From the IMG/VR virus record IMGVR_UViG_3300027976_000006, positions 62,001 to 126,000 of that record: a stretch of DNA of 64,000 nt; one strand, 5' to 3'. The notes under the pieces were generated by a model. The model ran no database searches, had not been told where the DNA came from, and saw only the letters and a program-made list of their open reading frames with translations. Both the position numbers and the translations under genes were made by a program. This stretch comes from a virus. Shown here one piece after another: positions 23,951-32,053 of the stretch (its first letter is position 1; every line of letters starts with the position of its first letter).

Positions 23951-24724
23951 ATGGCTTGGTACAATCGAGAAGACAAAGAAATTATTAATTTTATGGTTCT
24001 TGGAAATCAACACTCTGGGTATGGTTTATTACAATCTTCCTTAGCCGCGCATCCTGATATAGTATGCCACGGTGATTTACTTCACGACGACGAAAAGATT
24101 AGAAAAATTGAGCATTCCATGTACTTTGGAACGGCGGATAAGGTCACTGATCACTTTGATCCATCACATCTTAGTGTAGAACAATACTTTAATAACAAAA
24201 TTTTTGATAACATTTTTCACGGCGAAAAAGCCGTAGGTGTAAAGGTAAGCTACGATCATTTACGCCGCTACGATTTGTGGGAGTACATTGATCAGCGATG
24301 CCGCCAAGGTGATTTCTGTCTGGTGCATGTTGTCCGTAACCCGATTTCTTGCTATGTGGCCTGGAAACAGCAACACGTACTTAGCCGAGTTGAAAGCGGC
24401 AGCCGAGAACGATTGCCGGCTATTTGGGTGGACGCAGCAGAATTGACACAATTTGTACGGGAGCATGCGGCCACCGCAGCAAAAATAAATCGACTTTGTC
24501 CTGATCGCGCAATTATTCCTTACCACGAATTGATTTTAGATTTTCGCGGCGTGTTGGAAAAGTTGCTAGAATTCTTAGAATTGAAGTTTAGCTCAGTGTG
24601 TTTGCCTAACCAAAAGCGGGCACAGTGTAAGGATATACGCAGCCGGGTGACGAATTGGACAGATTTAAAAAATACAGTTCCTCGTGATGTTCTTGAATAT
24701 GCGGATAGCCCGACTTTATTTTAA
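23951..24724 (+). CDS. Sulfotransferase-like protein
   Basis: 257 aa. Sulfotransferases move sulfate from PAPS to hydroxyl or amino groups. The 5'-phosphosulfate-binding loop is represented by FMVLGNQHSGYGLLQSSLAA (14-33), with His-Ser-Gly replacing the more common Arg-Ser-Gly-Thr. The 3'-phosphate-binding motif reads VVRNPISCYVAW (127-138), with Arg129 and Ser133. The C-terminal third is shorter on conserved features. It lies 79 nt after the SprT-like gene behind CAAGGAGGGTAT, and 11 nt before a glycosyltransferase, suggesting sulfation of a sugar. Confidence 0.7.
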   Translation: MAWYNREDKEIINFMVLGNQHSGYGLLQSSLAAHPDIVCHGDLLHDDEKIRKIEHSMYFGTADKVTDHFDPSHLSVEQYFNNKIFDNIFHGEKAVGVKVSYDHLRRYDLWEYIDQRCRQGDFCLVHVVRNPISCYVAWKQQHVLSRVESGSRERLPAIWVDAAELTQFVREHAATAAKINRLCPDRAIIPYHELILDFRGVLEKLLEFLELKFSSVCLPNQKRAQCKDIRSRVTNWTDLKNTVPRDVLEYADSPTLF

Positions 24725-24735
24725 AAGGAGTAAGT

Positions 24736-25497
24736 GTGGCCGAGAACAATAAAGCAGAAAAACAAAGGGTGTGCATTGTTTGTATTGCCAAGGACGAGGA
24801 CAGAACCATACAAGAATGGGTGGATTACCACCTCAAATTAGGCTTTGATAAAATTTTTATTTACCAAAACGACTGGACTTGCCCCATTGAATGTGCCCAG
24901 CTTGTGAAACTGCGCGCGGATGGAAATGAGCGGCAGATGCCGGCGTACAATCATTGGCTTTCATCCGGATACCGAAACGATTTTGATTGGGTAGCAATTA
25001 TCGACTGTGACGAGTTTATTGTGTTGCACAAACACAAAACCATATCGGAATTTATTTCTGAATTTGATGTAACCAGTACGGCTGGCGTGTCCGCAAATTG
25101 GGTTATGTTCGGTAGCGGGGGCCAACAATTACCAACCCCAAACCCAGAAAGTCTTATTAAAAGATTTACATTCAGACAAAAAGACCCATATGCGGTTGTA
25201 AAGCCGATACTTAATTTAAAAATGAAATTCAGCATACCTAATCCACATTATCCAAGCCTACCCACCATTGATACTAATCACAGAAAATTTGTAGGGGCAT
25301 ACAACCCAGATGGTCCAATTGATATCATTCAGATAAATCATTACCAACATAAATCCAGACAAGAATGGATTGAAAGGATTCAGCGTGGGTCGGCTGACGG
25401 GCGTCCCAAGCAAATGGATAATTGGGACAAAGAAAGCCATAGTTATCACGATGTCGAAGATTTAAAAGCATTAAATTTCCTTTATGGGGGGCATTAA
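24736..25497 (+). CDS. Glycosyltransferase, GT92/GT2 (Glyco_tranf_2_4-like)
   Basis: 253 aa from GTG 24736 behind AAAAGGAG. The family pattern is clear: KDEDRTIQEWVDYHLKLGFD (19-38), the metal-binding Asp-Cys-Asp-Glu at 90-93 in DWVAIIDCDEF, and ANWVMFGSGG near 120-130, with a late HYQHKS motif. Such enzymes build surface glycans. It directly follows the sulfotransferase and overlaps neither neighbour; the acceptor is unknown. Confidence 0.8.
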   Translation: MAENNKAEKQRVCIVCIAKDEDRTIQEWVDYHLKLGFDKIFIYQNDWTCPIECAQLVKLRADGNERQMPAYNHWLSSGYRNDFDWVAIIDCDEFIVLHKHKTISEFISEFDVTSTAGVSANWVMFGSGGQQLPTPNPESLIKRFTFRQKDPYAVVKPILNLKMKFSIPNPHYPSLPTIDTNHRKFVGAYNPDGPIDIIQINHYQHKSRQEWIERIQRGSADGRPKQMDNWDKESHSYHDVEDLKALNFLYGGH

Positions 25498-25499
25498 GC

Positions 25500-26153
25500 A
25501 TGATCAAGTTAGACCGAGCAACTATCTTGTACGGCGAAAAACAATGGAAGCAATATCAAAAGGATATGCTCCTTGTGTTAATGGAAGCTAATGCGGGTCA
25601 GAATATTACACTGCAGGTTCCCGTTCCAGAGTCATATCCATGCCTAGTTTATTTGCCGCATACGCCAACAGCTATTTCAGACACATTAACCATTAATTGC
25701 TGTTACATTTACACCGAGGAGCCAGAAAAACTGCTAGAGAAGTTAAAAACGGAGGGCACACTCGATCTTACCTCGCTTGCCCGTAAACTTAGATGTTACG
25801 GTTACGTAGCGCCTCAAGCTAGTTTAGATGCGTCCGACGAAGCCGACGAAGTTGTTTTTGATGATGACAATTATCAGCCAACTGAAGATTCTTTTGAAAG
25901 TGACGCTGCCGAGCTTCAAGATGAATTCAGGGATAAGCCGGCTGTCGCAAAATCTTATGTCCCCACATCGGCGGCTGTGCTACTGTTGTCCTTAGTTGTC
26001 GAGTTACGCAGCATAGGTGCTTTACGCCTAGACCACATGCTAGACACAGTAAAAGAAATAGAACAATGGATGACAGCCAATCAAGAAGAAAACTCGCAGC
26101 TTAATGCACTGGAATTATTAAAAAGGCTATGGGACGAACAGACTGATCGATAA
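25500..26153 (+). CDS. Hypothetical protein, 217 aa
   Basis: ATG 25500 lies 2 nt after the glycosyltransferase stop. The N-terminal half is a beta/alpha domain; a very acidic linker (about 114-150, many Asp/Glu) follows; the C-terminal third is helical (VPTSAAVLLLSLVVELRSIG then an amphipathic helix). The hydrophobic stretch near 158-170 is too short for a certain membrane span. Not recognised. Confidence 0.65.
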   Translation: MIKLDRATILYGEKQWKQYQKDMLLVLMEANAGQNITLQVPVPESYPCLVYLPHTPTAISDTLTINCCYIYTEEPEKLLEKLKTEGTLDLTSLARKLRCYGYVAPQASLDASDEADEVVFDDDNYQPTEDSFESDAAELQDEFRDKPAVAKSYVPTSAAVLLLSLVVELRSIGALRLDHMLDTVKEIEQWMTANQEENSQLNALELLKRLWDEQTDR

Positions 26154-26206
26154 GATTATTGCTCAGCGCGGTATTCTACTGTATTTCCTACTCTTGTCGT
26201 TGCGAC

Positions 26207-26407
26207 ACCTATCCCGGTATAATCAGCTTAAGTGGCTTTATCGCAGGTGCCGATAGGTTAGGAGATGCAACACAGCTAGGATAGACGTGATTTGCATCGG
26301 GATAGCTGGGCGAGTGAAAAACAGCCAGCTGGTGGAGTTTCAGTCGCACCTTATGACTGTTACAGGCGGAACGCTTCCGCACCGGGCTTGAGGGAGGGGA
26401 TCTCAAG
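26207..26407 (+). ncRNA. Structured GGA-rich intergenic RNA candidate
   Basis: The 293-nt gap before ATG 26447 holds six successive hairpins: ACCTATC/GATAGGT (26207-26258), GATGCAA/TTGCATC (26264-26298), AGCTGG/CCAGCT (26304-26330), CAGTC/GACTG (26341-26359), GCGGAA/TTCCGC with a 3-nt loop (26366-26380) and CTTGAG/CTCAAG (26387-26407). GGA triplets occur in the loop of the second (CTAGGATAG) and sixth (GGAGGGGA) hairpins and between stems. This resembles the layout of CsrA-binding RNAs, and csrA lies about 1 kb downstream. It could equally be a leader for 26447. No known RNA family recognised. Confidence 0.4.
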
Positions 26408-26446
26408 GGGTCACTTCACTATTTTTATGTAAGGATGCCGCTAAGC

Positions 26447-26788
26447 ATGACAAGTACGCAATATCAAGTTTTAACTAATGTACAAGAACGGCTAATGCAG
26501 CAGACAGCCTCAATTGATACTACCCTGGGGCATATGAGCCAAGATATTAATATTTTGTGTAAGTTGGTGCGCGACGGGAACGGACAGCCTTCCATTTTGC
26601 AGCGATTAACTCAAGCCGAAATAGTCCTTGCGGGGCAGATTAAATCACTGGAAGAAATTGGCCGGCATGCTAATTCTATAACGGCATCTCGCATGCTGAC
26701 ACACACCCAGTTAATAGTAGGATTATCAGGTATGATTCTTACTGTGCTGCTCTCCTCATTTTCGGTTTATGCCGCATTTATAAAATAA
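26447..26788 (+). CDS. Small tail-anchored membrane protein, 113 aa
   Basis: Starts at ATG 26447 (or 26435, which directly abuts AAGGA). The first 80 residues are polar helix with coiled-coil character; residues about 88-110 (LIVGLSGMILTVLLSSFSVY) form one C-terminal membrane span. This shape is seen in some phage holin-like or hemolysin XhlA-like proteins, but there is no sequence signature and no lysin beside it. It follows the structured intergenic region. Confidence 0.65.
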   Translation: MTSTQYQVLTNVQERLMQQTASIDTTLGHMSQDINILCKLVRDGNGQPSILQRLTQAEIVLAGQIKSLEEIGRHANSITASRMLTHTQLIVGLSGMILTVLLSSFSVYAAFIK

Positions 26789-26801
26789 GTTAGGAGTTTT
26801 T

Positions 26802-27371
26802 ATGAGTTTGCTTTTTACAGTGGACATTCCAGATTATAGACATTTGCTGTTGTACGATGTCGTAAGTTGTCCCGAGAAGCGAGCTGAAGTAAAAATGACT
26901 GGGTTGTTACAGGTTACTAGTTCTGGTTATCTAATTATTGGTGTGCCTACTGCCTTAGTTCGTGGAATTTTTGATGCTATGCACGAGCCTGGTATTTCTT
27001 TGCCCAATGCGGTAGACGAAGGAGCTTTGCGTGCCGGGATCGTGGTGATGACCCCTGCCGAGCTTGAGCAGGCAGGCGGTTCTGATTACATTAGCGAAAG
27101 AGGCAAGAACTTTACTTACTATCTTGGCGGGCTTAAAGAGACACAAGCCATAGGTTGGCCCGGTGTCTCCACTTGTTGGCACATGAAAATAAAGTCGCCA
27201 GATTTAGGTAAATTACGCCGAAGCTACGGGCTGCCCACTAAAGTCGAAGGAGACTCCGACTTTTCTATTGTGGTGGCGGTACGAAAAACCGGTGTACTGG
27301 CTGGCAATGCTGCGAGTAAAGTTATGAAGCAGAAGGATTCGCAGAAGCTTCCAAGTTGGACGCTGCCTTAA
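26802..27371 (+). CDS. Hypothetical protein, 189 aa
   Basis: ATG 26802 follows TTAGGAGTTTTT. The product is a compact alpha/beta protein with no signal peptide or membrane span; LLQVTSSGYLIIGVPTALV and the C-terminal SDFSIVVAVRK look like core strands. Its 3' end overlaps the 3' end of csrA on the other strand by 50 nt, so the two transcripts could pair. Not recognised. Confidence 0.65.
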   Translation: MSLLFTVDIPDYRHLLLYDVVSCPEKRAEVKMTGLLQVTSSGYLIIGVPTALVRGIFDAMHEPGISLPNAVDEGALRAGIVVMTPAELEQAGGSDYISERGKNFTYYLGGLKETQAIGWPGVSTCWHMKIKSPDLGKLRRSYGLPTKVEGDSDFSIVVAVRKTGVLAGNAASKVMKQKDSQKLPSWTLP

Positions 27372-27534
27372 GCTTATCTTGGATTAACTTGGCTATCTCG
27401 TGGCGGTGTACTACAATTTCTCGTGGAGCTTTTATCCCAATTTGAATTTTGTCCCCACGGATGCCGACAATGGTAATGGAGATGTTATCACTAATTTGAA
27501 TACTTTCGCCTTTTTTTCTACTTAACACTAGCAT
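27322..27534 (-). CDS. csrA: CsrA/RsmA RNA-binding translational regulator
   Basis: 70 aa, standard CsrA length plus a short Ala/Ser tail. The family sequence is clear: MLVLSRKKGESIQI, IRGDKIQIGIKAPREI and VHRHEI, with RNA-binding residues Leu4, Arg6 and Arg44 in place. CsrA dimers bind GGA motifs in mRNA leaders and change translation or stability. It is the only well-supported minus-strand gene in the window. It has its own sigma70-like promoter and a ribosome site (AAGGAAGGA) and overlaps the end of 26802-27371. Likely targets are host mRNAs or phage leaders; this is inference. Confidence 0.93.
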   Translation of the reverse strand: MLVLSRKKGESIQISDNISITIVGIRGDKIQIGIKAPREIVVHRHEIAKLIQDKLKAASNLEASANPSAS

Positions 27535-27577
27535 TTGAGGTATCCTTCCTTAGAACGGGAATGCCGAGAATTTTACT

Positions 27578-27606
27578 ACATTACTTATTTAGCAAGAAGA
27601 AGTCAA
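27578..27606 (-). promoter_or_regulatory. Sigma70-type promoter for csrA
   Basis: On the minus strand TTGACT (27601-27606), a 17-bp spacer and TAATGT (27578-27583) form a good host-type promoter, with TAAAAT just downstream as an alternative -10. It lies 44 nt before the csrA start and would allow transcription by the host polymerase. Confidence 0.6.
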
Positions 27607-27619
27607 GTAAGGAGTTGCC

Positions 27620-28057
27620 ATGGAAGCTTTTCTTCAGAGGTTGCGTACTGATGCAAACTTAGCTTACAAAGCGGCGGCTAGCCACAATGGTTGGTATATC
27701 GGCGACTCGCATATAAAAGGTAAAGGTATTTTTGCCTCCAAGGATTTTAATGAAGGTGCTCAGATTGGGCAAGGCGGTGCGGCGGGCGGTGAAGATGAAT
27801 TTGGGTCTAAAATCTGGAATTTAACGGAGTTGGCCCGTTATTGTAACCATCAGTGGAAATCGAACGTTGACATAAAGAAAAATAATGATCAGCTTGATTT
27901 AATCGCTAATAAAAAAATTAATAAAGATGAGGAAATTGTGGCGGATTATTCACAAATTTCTCGGGCGCTCGGAGCTAGATCCCGCATGCTGTGGCAGGGT
28001 AAAGATGTTCCTACTACAGATTTTTCGGACTATACTGAGAAAGACGCGCGTAATTAA
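27620..28057 (+). CDS. SET-domain protein (putative lysine methyltransferase)
   Basis: 145 aa, close to a minimal SET domain. The motifs are in order: GKGIFASKDFNEG (34-46), RYCNHQWKSN (73-82, the NHxxxxN-type SAM site) and KDEEIVADY (102-110). SET enzymes transfer methyl from SAM to lysine side chains, or to other targets in some bacteria. ATG 27620 follows AAGGAGTTGCC. It lies divergent to csrA and 47 nt before the RNR gene. The substrate is unknown. Confidence 0.75.
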   Translation: MEAFLQRLRTDANLAYKAAASHNGWYIGDSHIKGKGIFASKDFNEGAQIGQGGAAGGEDEFGSKIWNLTELARYCNHQWKSNVDIKKNNDQLDLIANKKINKDEEIVADYSQISRALGARSRMLWQGKDVPTTDFSDYTEKDARN

Positions 28058-28104
28058 TAAGTAAACCTGTCTCGACAATAACAACATTTAACTAGGAGAT
28101 ATCC

Positions 28105-30384
28105 GTGCAAATCGCTTCATTTAAAAAGGATTCTACTTCACAAAAGCGTAATGGTCTAACAGTCAAAAAGCGAAACGGCAAAGTGGTAAATTTTGATCAA
28201 GCTCGCATTTATACCGCATTACATCGATGTTTAGTAAGTGAGTTAAAGTATGATGAGGCTGAGGCGGTGCGCATTAGCAAAATGGTTGGTGAGCAGGTAT
28301 ACAATATCGTGGGTAGCGACAATAAGATAGTTGGTGTCGAAGAGATACAAAATTTAGTTGAAACTCAATTGATGGCTAATGGGCTGTACCTTGTGGCCAA
28401 ACAATATATTCTCTTTAGAGAAGTAAAGAGACAGCAACGAGAAAACGCACCATTACCCGAGGCAGTTGTTGCCGCATTTCAAGAGAATGACACTTATTTT
28501 AGTAATGAATTACAGAAGTTTCAAGCTTTGGACAAGTTTGCACGCTTTGTGCCAGAGCTAGGGCGGAGGGAGACTTGGCCTGAAACAGTAGACCGAGTTA
28601 ATCAATTTTTTCAAGCACATTGTAAGCGTGAAAATTATACTGTAACTGACGAAGAGTGGGAAAACCTTAAACAAGGTCTTTTGCGTCTAGAGTCTGCACC
28701 TTCCATGCGCTGCGTGCAGATGGCTGGACCTGCGCTAGAGAGATGCCATGTCGGTGTGTATAATTGCTCGTTCCAAATATTACAAGATACAACGGACATG
28801 GCTGAAGAACTGTATGTCTTAATGCAGGGCACAGGTGTTGGTTTTTCAGTGGAAGAAGAATTTAGCGTAGAAAAGTTTCCGCGCGTTAAGCGACAAAAGA
28901 AGCACAGTGAGCTTCTTACCTATGTGATCGAGGACAGCACTGAAGGTTGGTGTGATGCCTACAAGGCAGGGCTAGATGCGTGGTGGGCCGGTGAAGATAT
29001 TCATTTTGATTACAGCCGGATACGGGCGAAAGGCACGCCACTTAAGATTAAGGGGGGGAGGGCGTCGGGTCCTGGGCCATTAAAGGATTTACTGGAGTTT
29101 GCCAAGGCAAGAATTACGGCAAGGCAGGGGCGTTATCTCTCTAGTCTAGACCTACATGACATTAATTGTTTTGCCCATAGGATTGTGCGGATGGGAGGGG
29201 TGCGCAGAGCGAGTGGCATCTCGTTGTCAGATTTACAAGACCGAGAAATGCGTGATTGCAAGCAGCAAGGTTTTTGGACCACCAACGAGCAGCGCAATCA
29301 GGCTAACAATTCAGCCGTATATAACGAAAAACCGGATCAGCTGGTGTGGATGGAGGAGTGGTTATCTATAGCTAACTCGGGGACAGGAGAACGGGGTATT
29401 TTCAATAGGGGCGGGTTAAAGAATCAATTCCCTAAACGGCGTAAGCATCAGGGCCATTTTTTCGGGACCAACCCCTGCGGAGAGATTATTTTAAGGCACA
29501 AACAATTTTGTAACTTGTCTATTGCCGTTATTCGCACTACGGATTCGTACGAAGACATCGCACGAAAAGTAGAATTAGCTACAATTTGGGGGACATTGCA
29601 AGCCACTATGACTCGCTTTAATTACATAGGTGAAGAATGGAAAAAGAATAGCGAGGAAGAACGATTACTAGGAGTAGATTTGCTTGGTTTTCTTGATCAT
29701 CCGCTATTTCAGGATAACGCAAAAGCTGGTGTAATCCTGGCTAAATTGTTATGTTTAGTCAATGAAGTTAACGCCAAATGGTCGGCTCGTTTGGGTATTA
29801 ACATCTCTGCTGCTACTACATGTATTAAGCCGTCAGGGGATAGTAGCGTGTTCTTTAACACAGCAGCCGGGTTTAAAGGGCATCACGGAAAGTGGTACGT
29901 TAGACGCGTTAGAGCAAACACCACTAACCCTGTGGCACAGATGCTAAAAGATGAAGGCGTACCTTGCCTCGACGATTACGATGGCAGCGGTTTGGTATTG
30001 GAGTTTCCTATGCAGGCACCCGAAGGTGGTGTGTTGTTAGAAACGCAAACAGTTTTGAGCCAGCTAGAGAAATGGAAAACGTTTAAGCTGCATTGGACCG
30101 AGCACAATCCTAGTGTCACGATATATATTCGTCCTTCCGAGTGGCTGGACGCGGGCAAATGGGTTTACGATAACTGGGATATTGTTGGAGGTTTAAGCTT
30201 CCTGCCTTACGACGGGGGTATATACCATTTAGCCCCGTATGAAGCAATTTCGGAGGAGGAGTACGATCGCAGGGTTGCGGCTATGCCTACGATCAACTGG
30301 GCTAAGCTGATTCGTTACGAGAAATCAGATATGACTGATTTGCACCAGCAGACGGCCTGCACGGGTGGGGCTTGCGCTGTTTAA
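28105..30384 (+). CDS. Adenosylcobalamin-dependent (class II) ribonucleotide reductase
   Basis: 759 aa from GTG 28105 behind TAGGAGATATCC. It makes deoxynucleotides from ribonucleotides using a B12-derived radical. An ATP-cone-like regulatory domain covers about 16-105 (VKKRNGKVVNFDQARIYTAL). Active-site residues match the monomeric class: C221 in VYNCSF, and C458, E460 and C469 in NPCGEI...FCN with the usual spacing. The C-terminal pair C752/C757 (CTGGAC) would pass reducing power. KPSGDSS and the PYDGGIYHLAPYE segment also fit. It needs cobalamin from the host and works without oxygen constraint. Supports phage DNA synthesis. Confidence 0.93.
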   Translation: MQIASFKKDSTSQKRNGLTVKKRNGKVVNFDQARIYTALHRCLVSELKYDEAEAVRISKMVGEQVYNIVGSDNKIVGVEEIQNLVETQLMANGLYLVAKQYILFREVKRQQRENAPLPEAVVAAFQENDTYFSNELQKFQALDKFARFVPELGRRETWPETVDRVNQFFQAHCKRENYTVTDEEWENLKQGLLRLESAPSMRCVQMAGPALERCHVGVYNCSFQILQDTTDMAEELYVLMQGTGVGFSVEEEFSVEKFPRVKRQKKHSELLTYVIEDSTEGWCDAYKAGLDAWWAGEDIHFDYSRIRAKGTPLKIKGGRASGPGPLKDLLEFAKARITARQGRYLSSLDLHDINCFAHRIVRMGGVRRASGISLSDLQDREMRDCKQQGFWTTNEQRNQANNSAVYNEKPDQLVWMEEWLSIANSGTGERGIFNRGGLKNQFPKRRKHQGHFFGTNPCGEIILRHKQFCNLSIAVIRTTDSYEDIARKVELATIWGTLQATMTRFNYIGEEWKKNSEEERLLGVDLLGFLDHPLFQDNAKAGVILAKLLCLVNEVNAKWSARLGINISAATTCIKPSGDSSVFFNTAAGFKGHHGKWYVRRVRANTTNPVAQMLKDEGVPCLDDYDGSGLVLEFPMQAPEGGVLLETQTVLSQLEKWKTFKLHWTEHNPSVTIYIRPSEWLDAGKWVYDNWDIVGGLSFLPYDGGIYHLAPYEAISEEEYDRRVAAMPTINWAKLIRYEKSDMTDLHQQTACTGGACAV

Positions 30385-30474
30385 GCTCAGCTTAGTCTAG
30401 CTATGCGTGGCATAAATCAAGTAAGATAGTCAGGTGTATGCCGTTTTGGAATATGACTTTGCACCCGTAACTTA

Positions 30475-31590
30475 ATGGATGAGACTGTGGTACACGCTAG
30501 CGAGCTACCTAACTTAAATGTCGAACAAACTCTAGACTTAGGGCTGTACGCTGATTTTCCGGGCACTATTGACTATCTGGCAGAAAAATGTGCATCGCCC
30601 GCTAGGTACATTCGACGGATAATCTCGCCGCTGTATACAAAAACGGATATAGGTATTTATTGGAATCCCGCAGTTGAAAAAGCCGGAATGTATGTTCGAC
30701 CGGTATTTAATCAAGAAGAGTTTGGCTGGTGTTTGCAACTTTTGACGGAAAAGCTTGGGGCGGAGCATGTGCAAACGGAGCCACTTACCCCTTATGCCTT
30801 GCAAGATTGGTGGGTAAAGGTGGCTTATTCTCCGACGCTTAGACGTTTGGGTGAATTAGCTCAATTTTTTCCCAGTAAAGATATTCCTGGTTTTGGTGGT
30901 CGTCCTATTGCAACTATGGTTGCTAGCGGTCTTTTGGGAGCAGGGCTTGGATATGGAGCTGGTTATTTAGGTGAGAAGATATTACCAAATAGTTTGCAAA
31001 CAAAAGGTACATTGCGTAAACGGCTGGCTTTGATGGGCGGGGCAGGTGGTGCTTTAATGGGGACAATACCGGGTTTAGTCAATTGGCACGATGGCCGAGA
31101 TTTTAATGACCCTGCGCTTTGGCAAGGTGGGCCAGAAGATGGGTTTGAATCTGATATCCCTACTTCTGCCAAATATAAAGAAGCCGTTGCACATTTTATT
31201 GAAAAACAAGCTGAAGCGGAGTTCGGCACTATAGGTGGTCCGTCTTTTACTGAAATGCCACTAATACGAACAAATGAGTTGGGCCAAGTGCTGTGGGGAA
31301 CAAATGCTAGTCCTCAAACTACCGCCATGACTATGGGAGCGGTTTACGGGGCGGGGCAAATGTCTGATCCTAATGCGAGCCCAGGTATAGTAACACCACA
31401 CCAAGTTGGATTGTTTGGGATGGCGATGGGGGCGGCAGGTGGCGGGATTAAAGGCTATATTACAGGGCGTACAATCGGGTATGGTCTAGGTCTATTGACT
31501 GGAATGCCCGCAGGAACACAGAATACATTAGGGCAAACCGGGGCAACCCTAGGTGTGATTAACAGTTTAGTGCCTCGACTTTTTAACTAA
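30475..31590 (+). CDS. Putative virion or membrane-interacting protein, 371 aa
   Basis: ATG 30475 has no good ribosome site; GTG 30487 behind GGATGAG is an alternative. The N-terminal 140 residues are a mixed alpha/beta domain. Residues about 144-210 and 280-365 contain Gly/Ala-rich hydrophobic segments (MVASGLLGAGLGYGAGYLG and LFGMAMGAAGGGIKGYITG), as in other virion proteins here. An IEKQAEAEF segment near 240 carries the K-x-A motif. Likely structural or involved in DNA ejection; family unknown. Confidence 0.6.
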   Translation: MDETVVHASELPNLNVEQTLDLGLYADFPGTIDYLAEKCASPARYIRRIISPLYTKTDIGIYWNPAVEKAGMYVRPVFNQEEFGWCLQLLTEKLGAEHVQTEPLTPYALQDWWVKVAYSPTLRRLGELAQFFPSKDIPGFGGRPIATMVASGLLGAGLGYGAGYLGEKILPNSLQTKGTLRKRLALMGGAGGALMGTIPGLVNWHDGRDFNDPALWQGGPEDGFESDIPTSAKYKEAVAHFIEKQAEAEFGTIGGPSFTEMPLIRTNELGQVLWGTNASPQTTAMTMGAVYGAGQMSDPNASPGIVTPHQVGLFGMAMGAAGGGIKGYITGRTIGYGLGLLTGMPAGTQNTLGQTGATLGVINSLVPRLFN

Positions 31591-31602
31591 GGAGATAGTA
31601 TT

Positions 31603-32031
31603 ATGTCCGTACAAGATCAACTAGACCAAGCTGTGCTTGCACTAACGACGCATTACAAGGAATACACAGCAGATGGAAAATTAACTTACAAAGAAGTGCT
31701 TTCGTTGCTATGCAACGGGGCTGCTACCCTTATTCGAGTAGTGGAGATATTTGGGGGAGGTAGCCGTGAAGACAACAAAAAGTTAGTGTTAGGCGGGCTT
31801 AGCACATTTTACGATAATGTAATTGCCCCAATAGACATTGTTGGCATCCCGAATATCATTGAGCCTGCGGTAGACGCGTCCATAAAATCGCTATTACTTG
31901 TTACGGTGGAGGGGGCTGCTGATTCATTATTCAATGTATTTGAAAAGATGGGTTGGTTGCACGCAGCTACACCACAAGCTCTGCGGTTAATGGGCGCAAC
32001 CGCTAAAGCGCAACCTGTTATGCTTTTTTAA
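31603..32031 (+). CDS. Hypothetical protein, 142 aa
   Basis: ATG 31603 follows AAGGAGATAGTATT. The protein is helical. It contains a half EF-hand-like segment (YTADGKLTYKEVLSLL, about 21-36) lacking the first calcium-binding Asp, and a distinctive FYDNVIAPIDIVGIPNIIEP segment (about 66-86). I have a sense that the latter recurs in uncharacterised bacterial and phage proteins but cannot name the family. Its stop codon is part of a palindrome copy. Confidence 0.7.
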   Translation: MSVQDQLDQAVLALTTHYKEYTADGKLTYKEVLSLLCNGAATLIRVVEIFGGGSREDNKKLVLGGLSTFYDNVIAPIDIVGIPNIIEPAVDASIKSLLLVTVEGAADSLFNVFEKMGWLHAATPQALRLMGATAKAQPVMLF

Positions 32032-32045
32032 ATTCTAGATTTTAA
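32028..32045. promoter_or_regulatory. Recurrent palindromic motif, copy 4
   Basis: TTAAATTCTAGATTTTAA overlaps the stop codon of 31603-32031 and ends 8 nt before ATG 32054, leaving only GGTTTGCT as leader. The tight spacing argues for a role in the mRNA or for an operator rather than a promoter with a normal leader. Confidence 0.45.
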
Positions 32046-32053
32046 GGTTTGCT

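Noticed and set aside
26194-26223. Sigma70 promoter TTGTCG-18-TATAAT for the structured RNA
   Set aside because: The -35 is poor, and the -10 lies within the region closed by the first hairpin (26207-26258), so it would cut the proposed RNA. Kept only as a possibility.
26160-26440. Group I intron or other self-splicing RNA
   Set aside because: No exon gene is interrupted, no guanosine-binding core pattern was found, and the stems are simple local hairpins.
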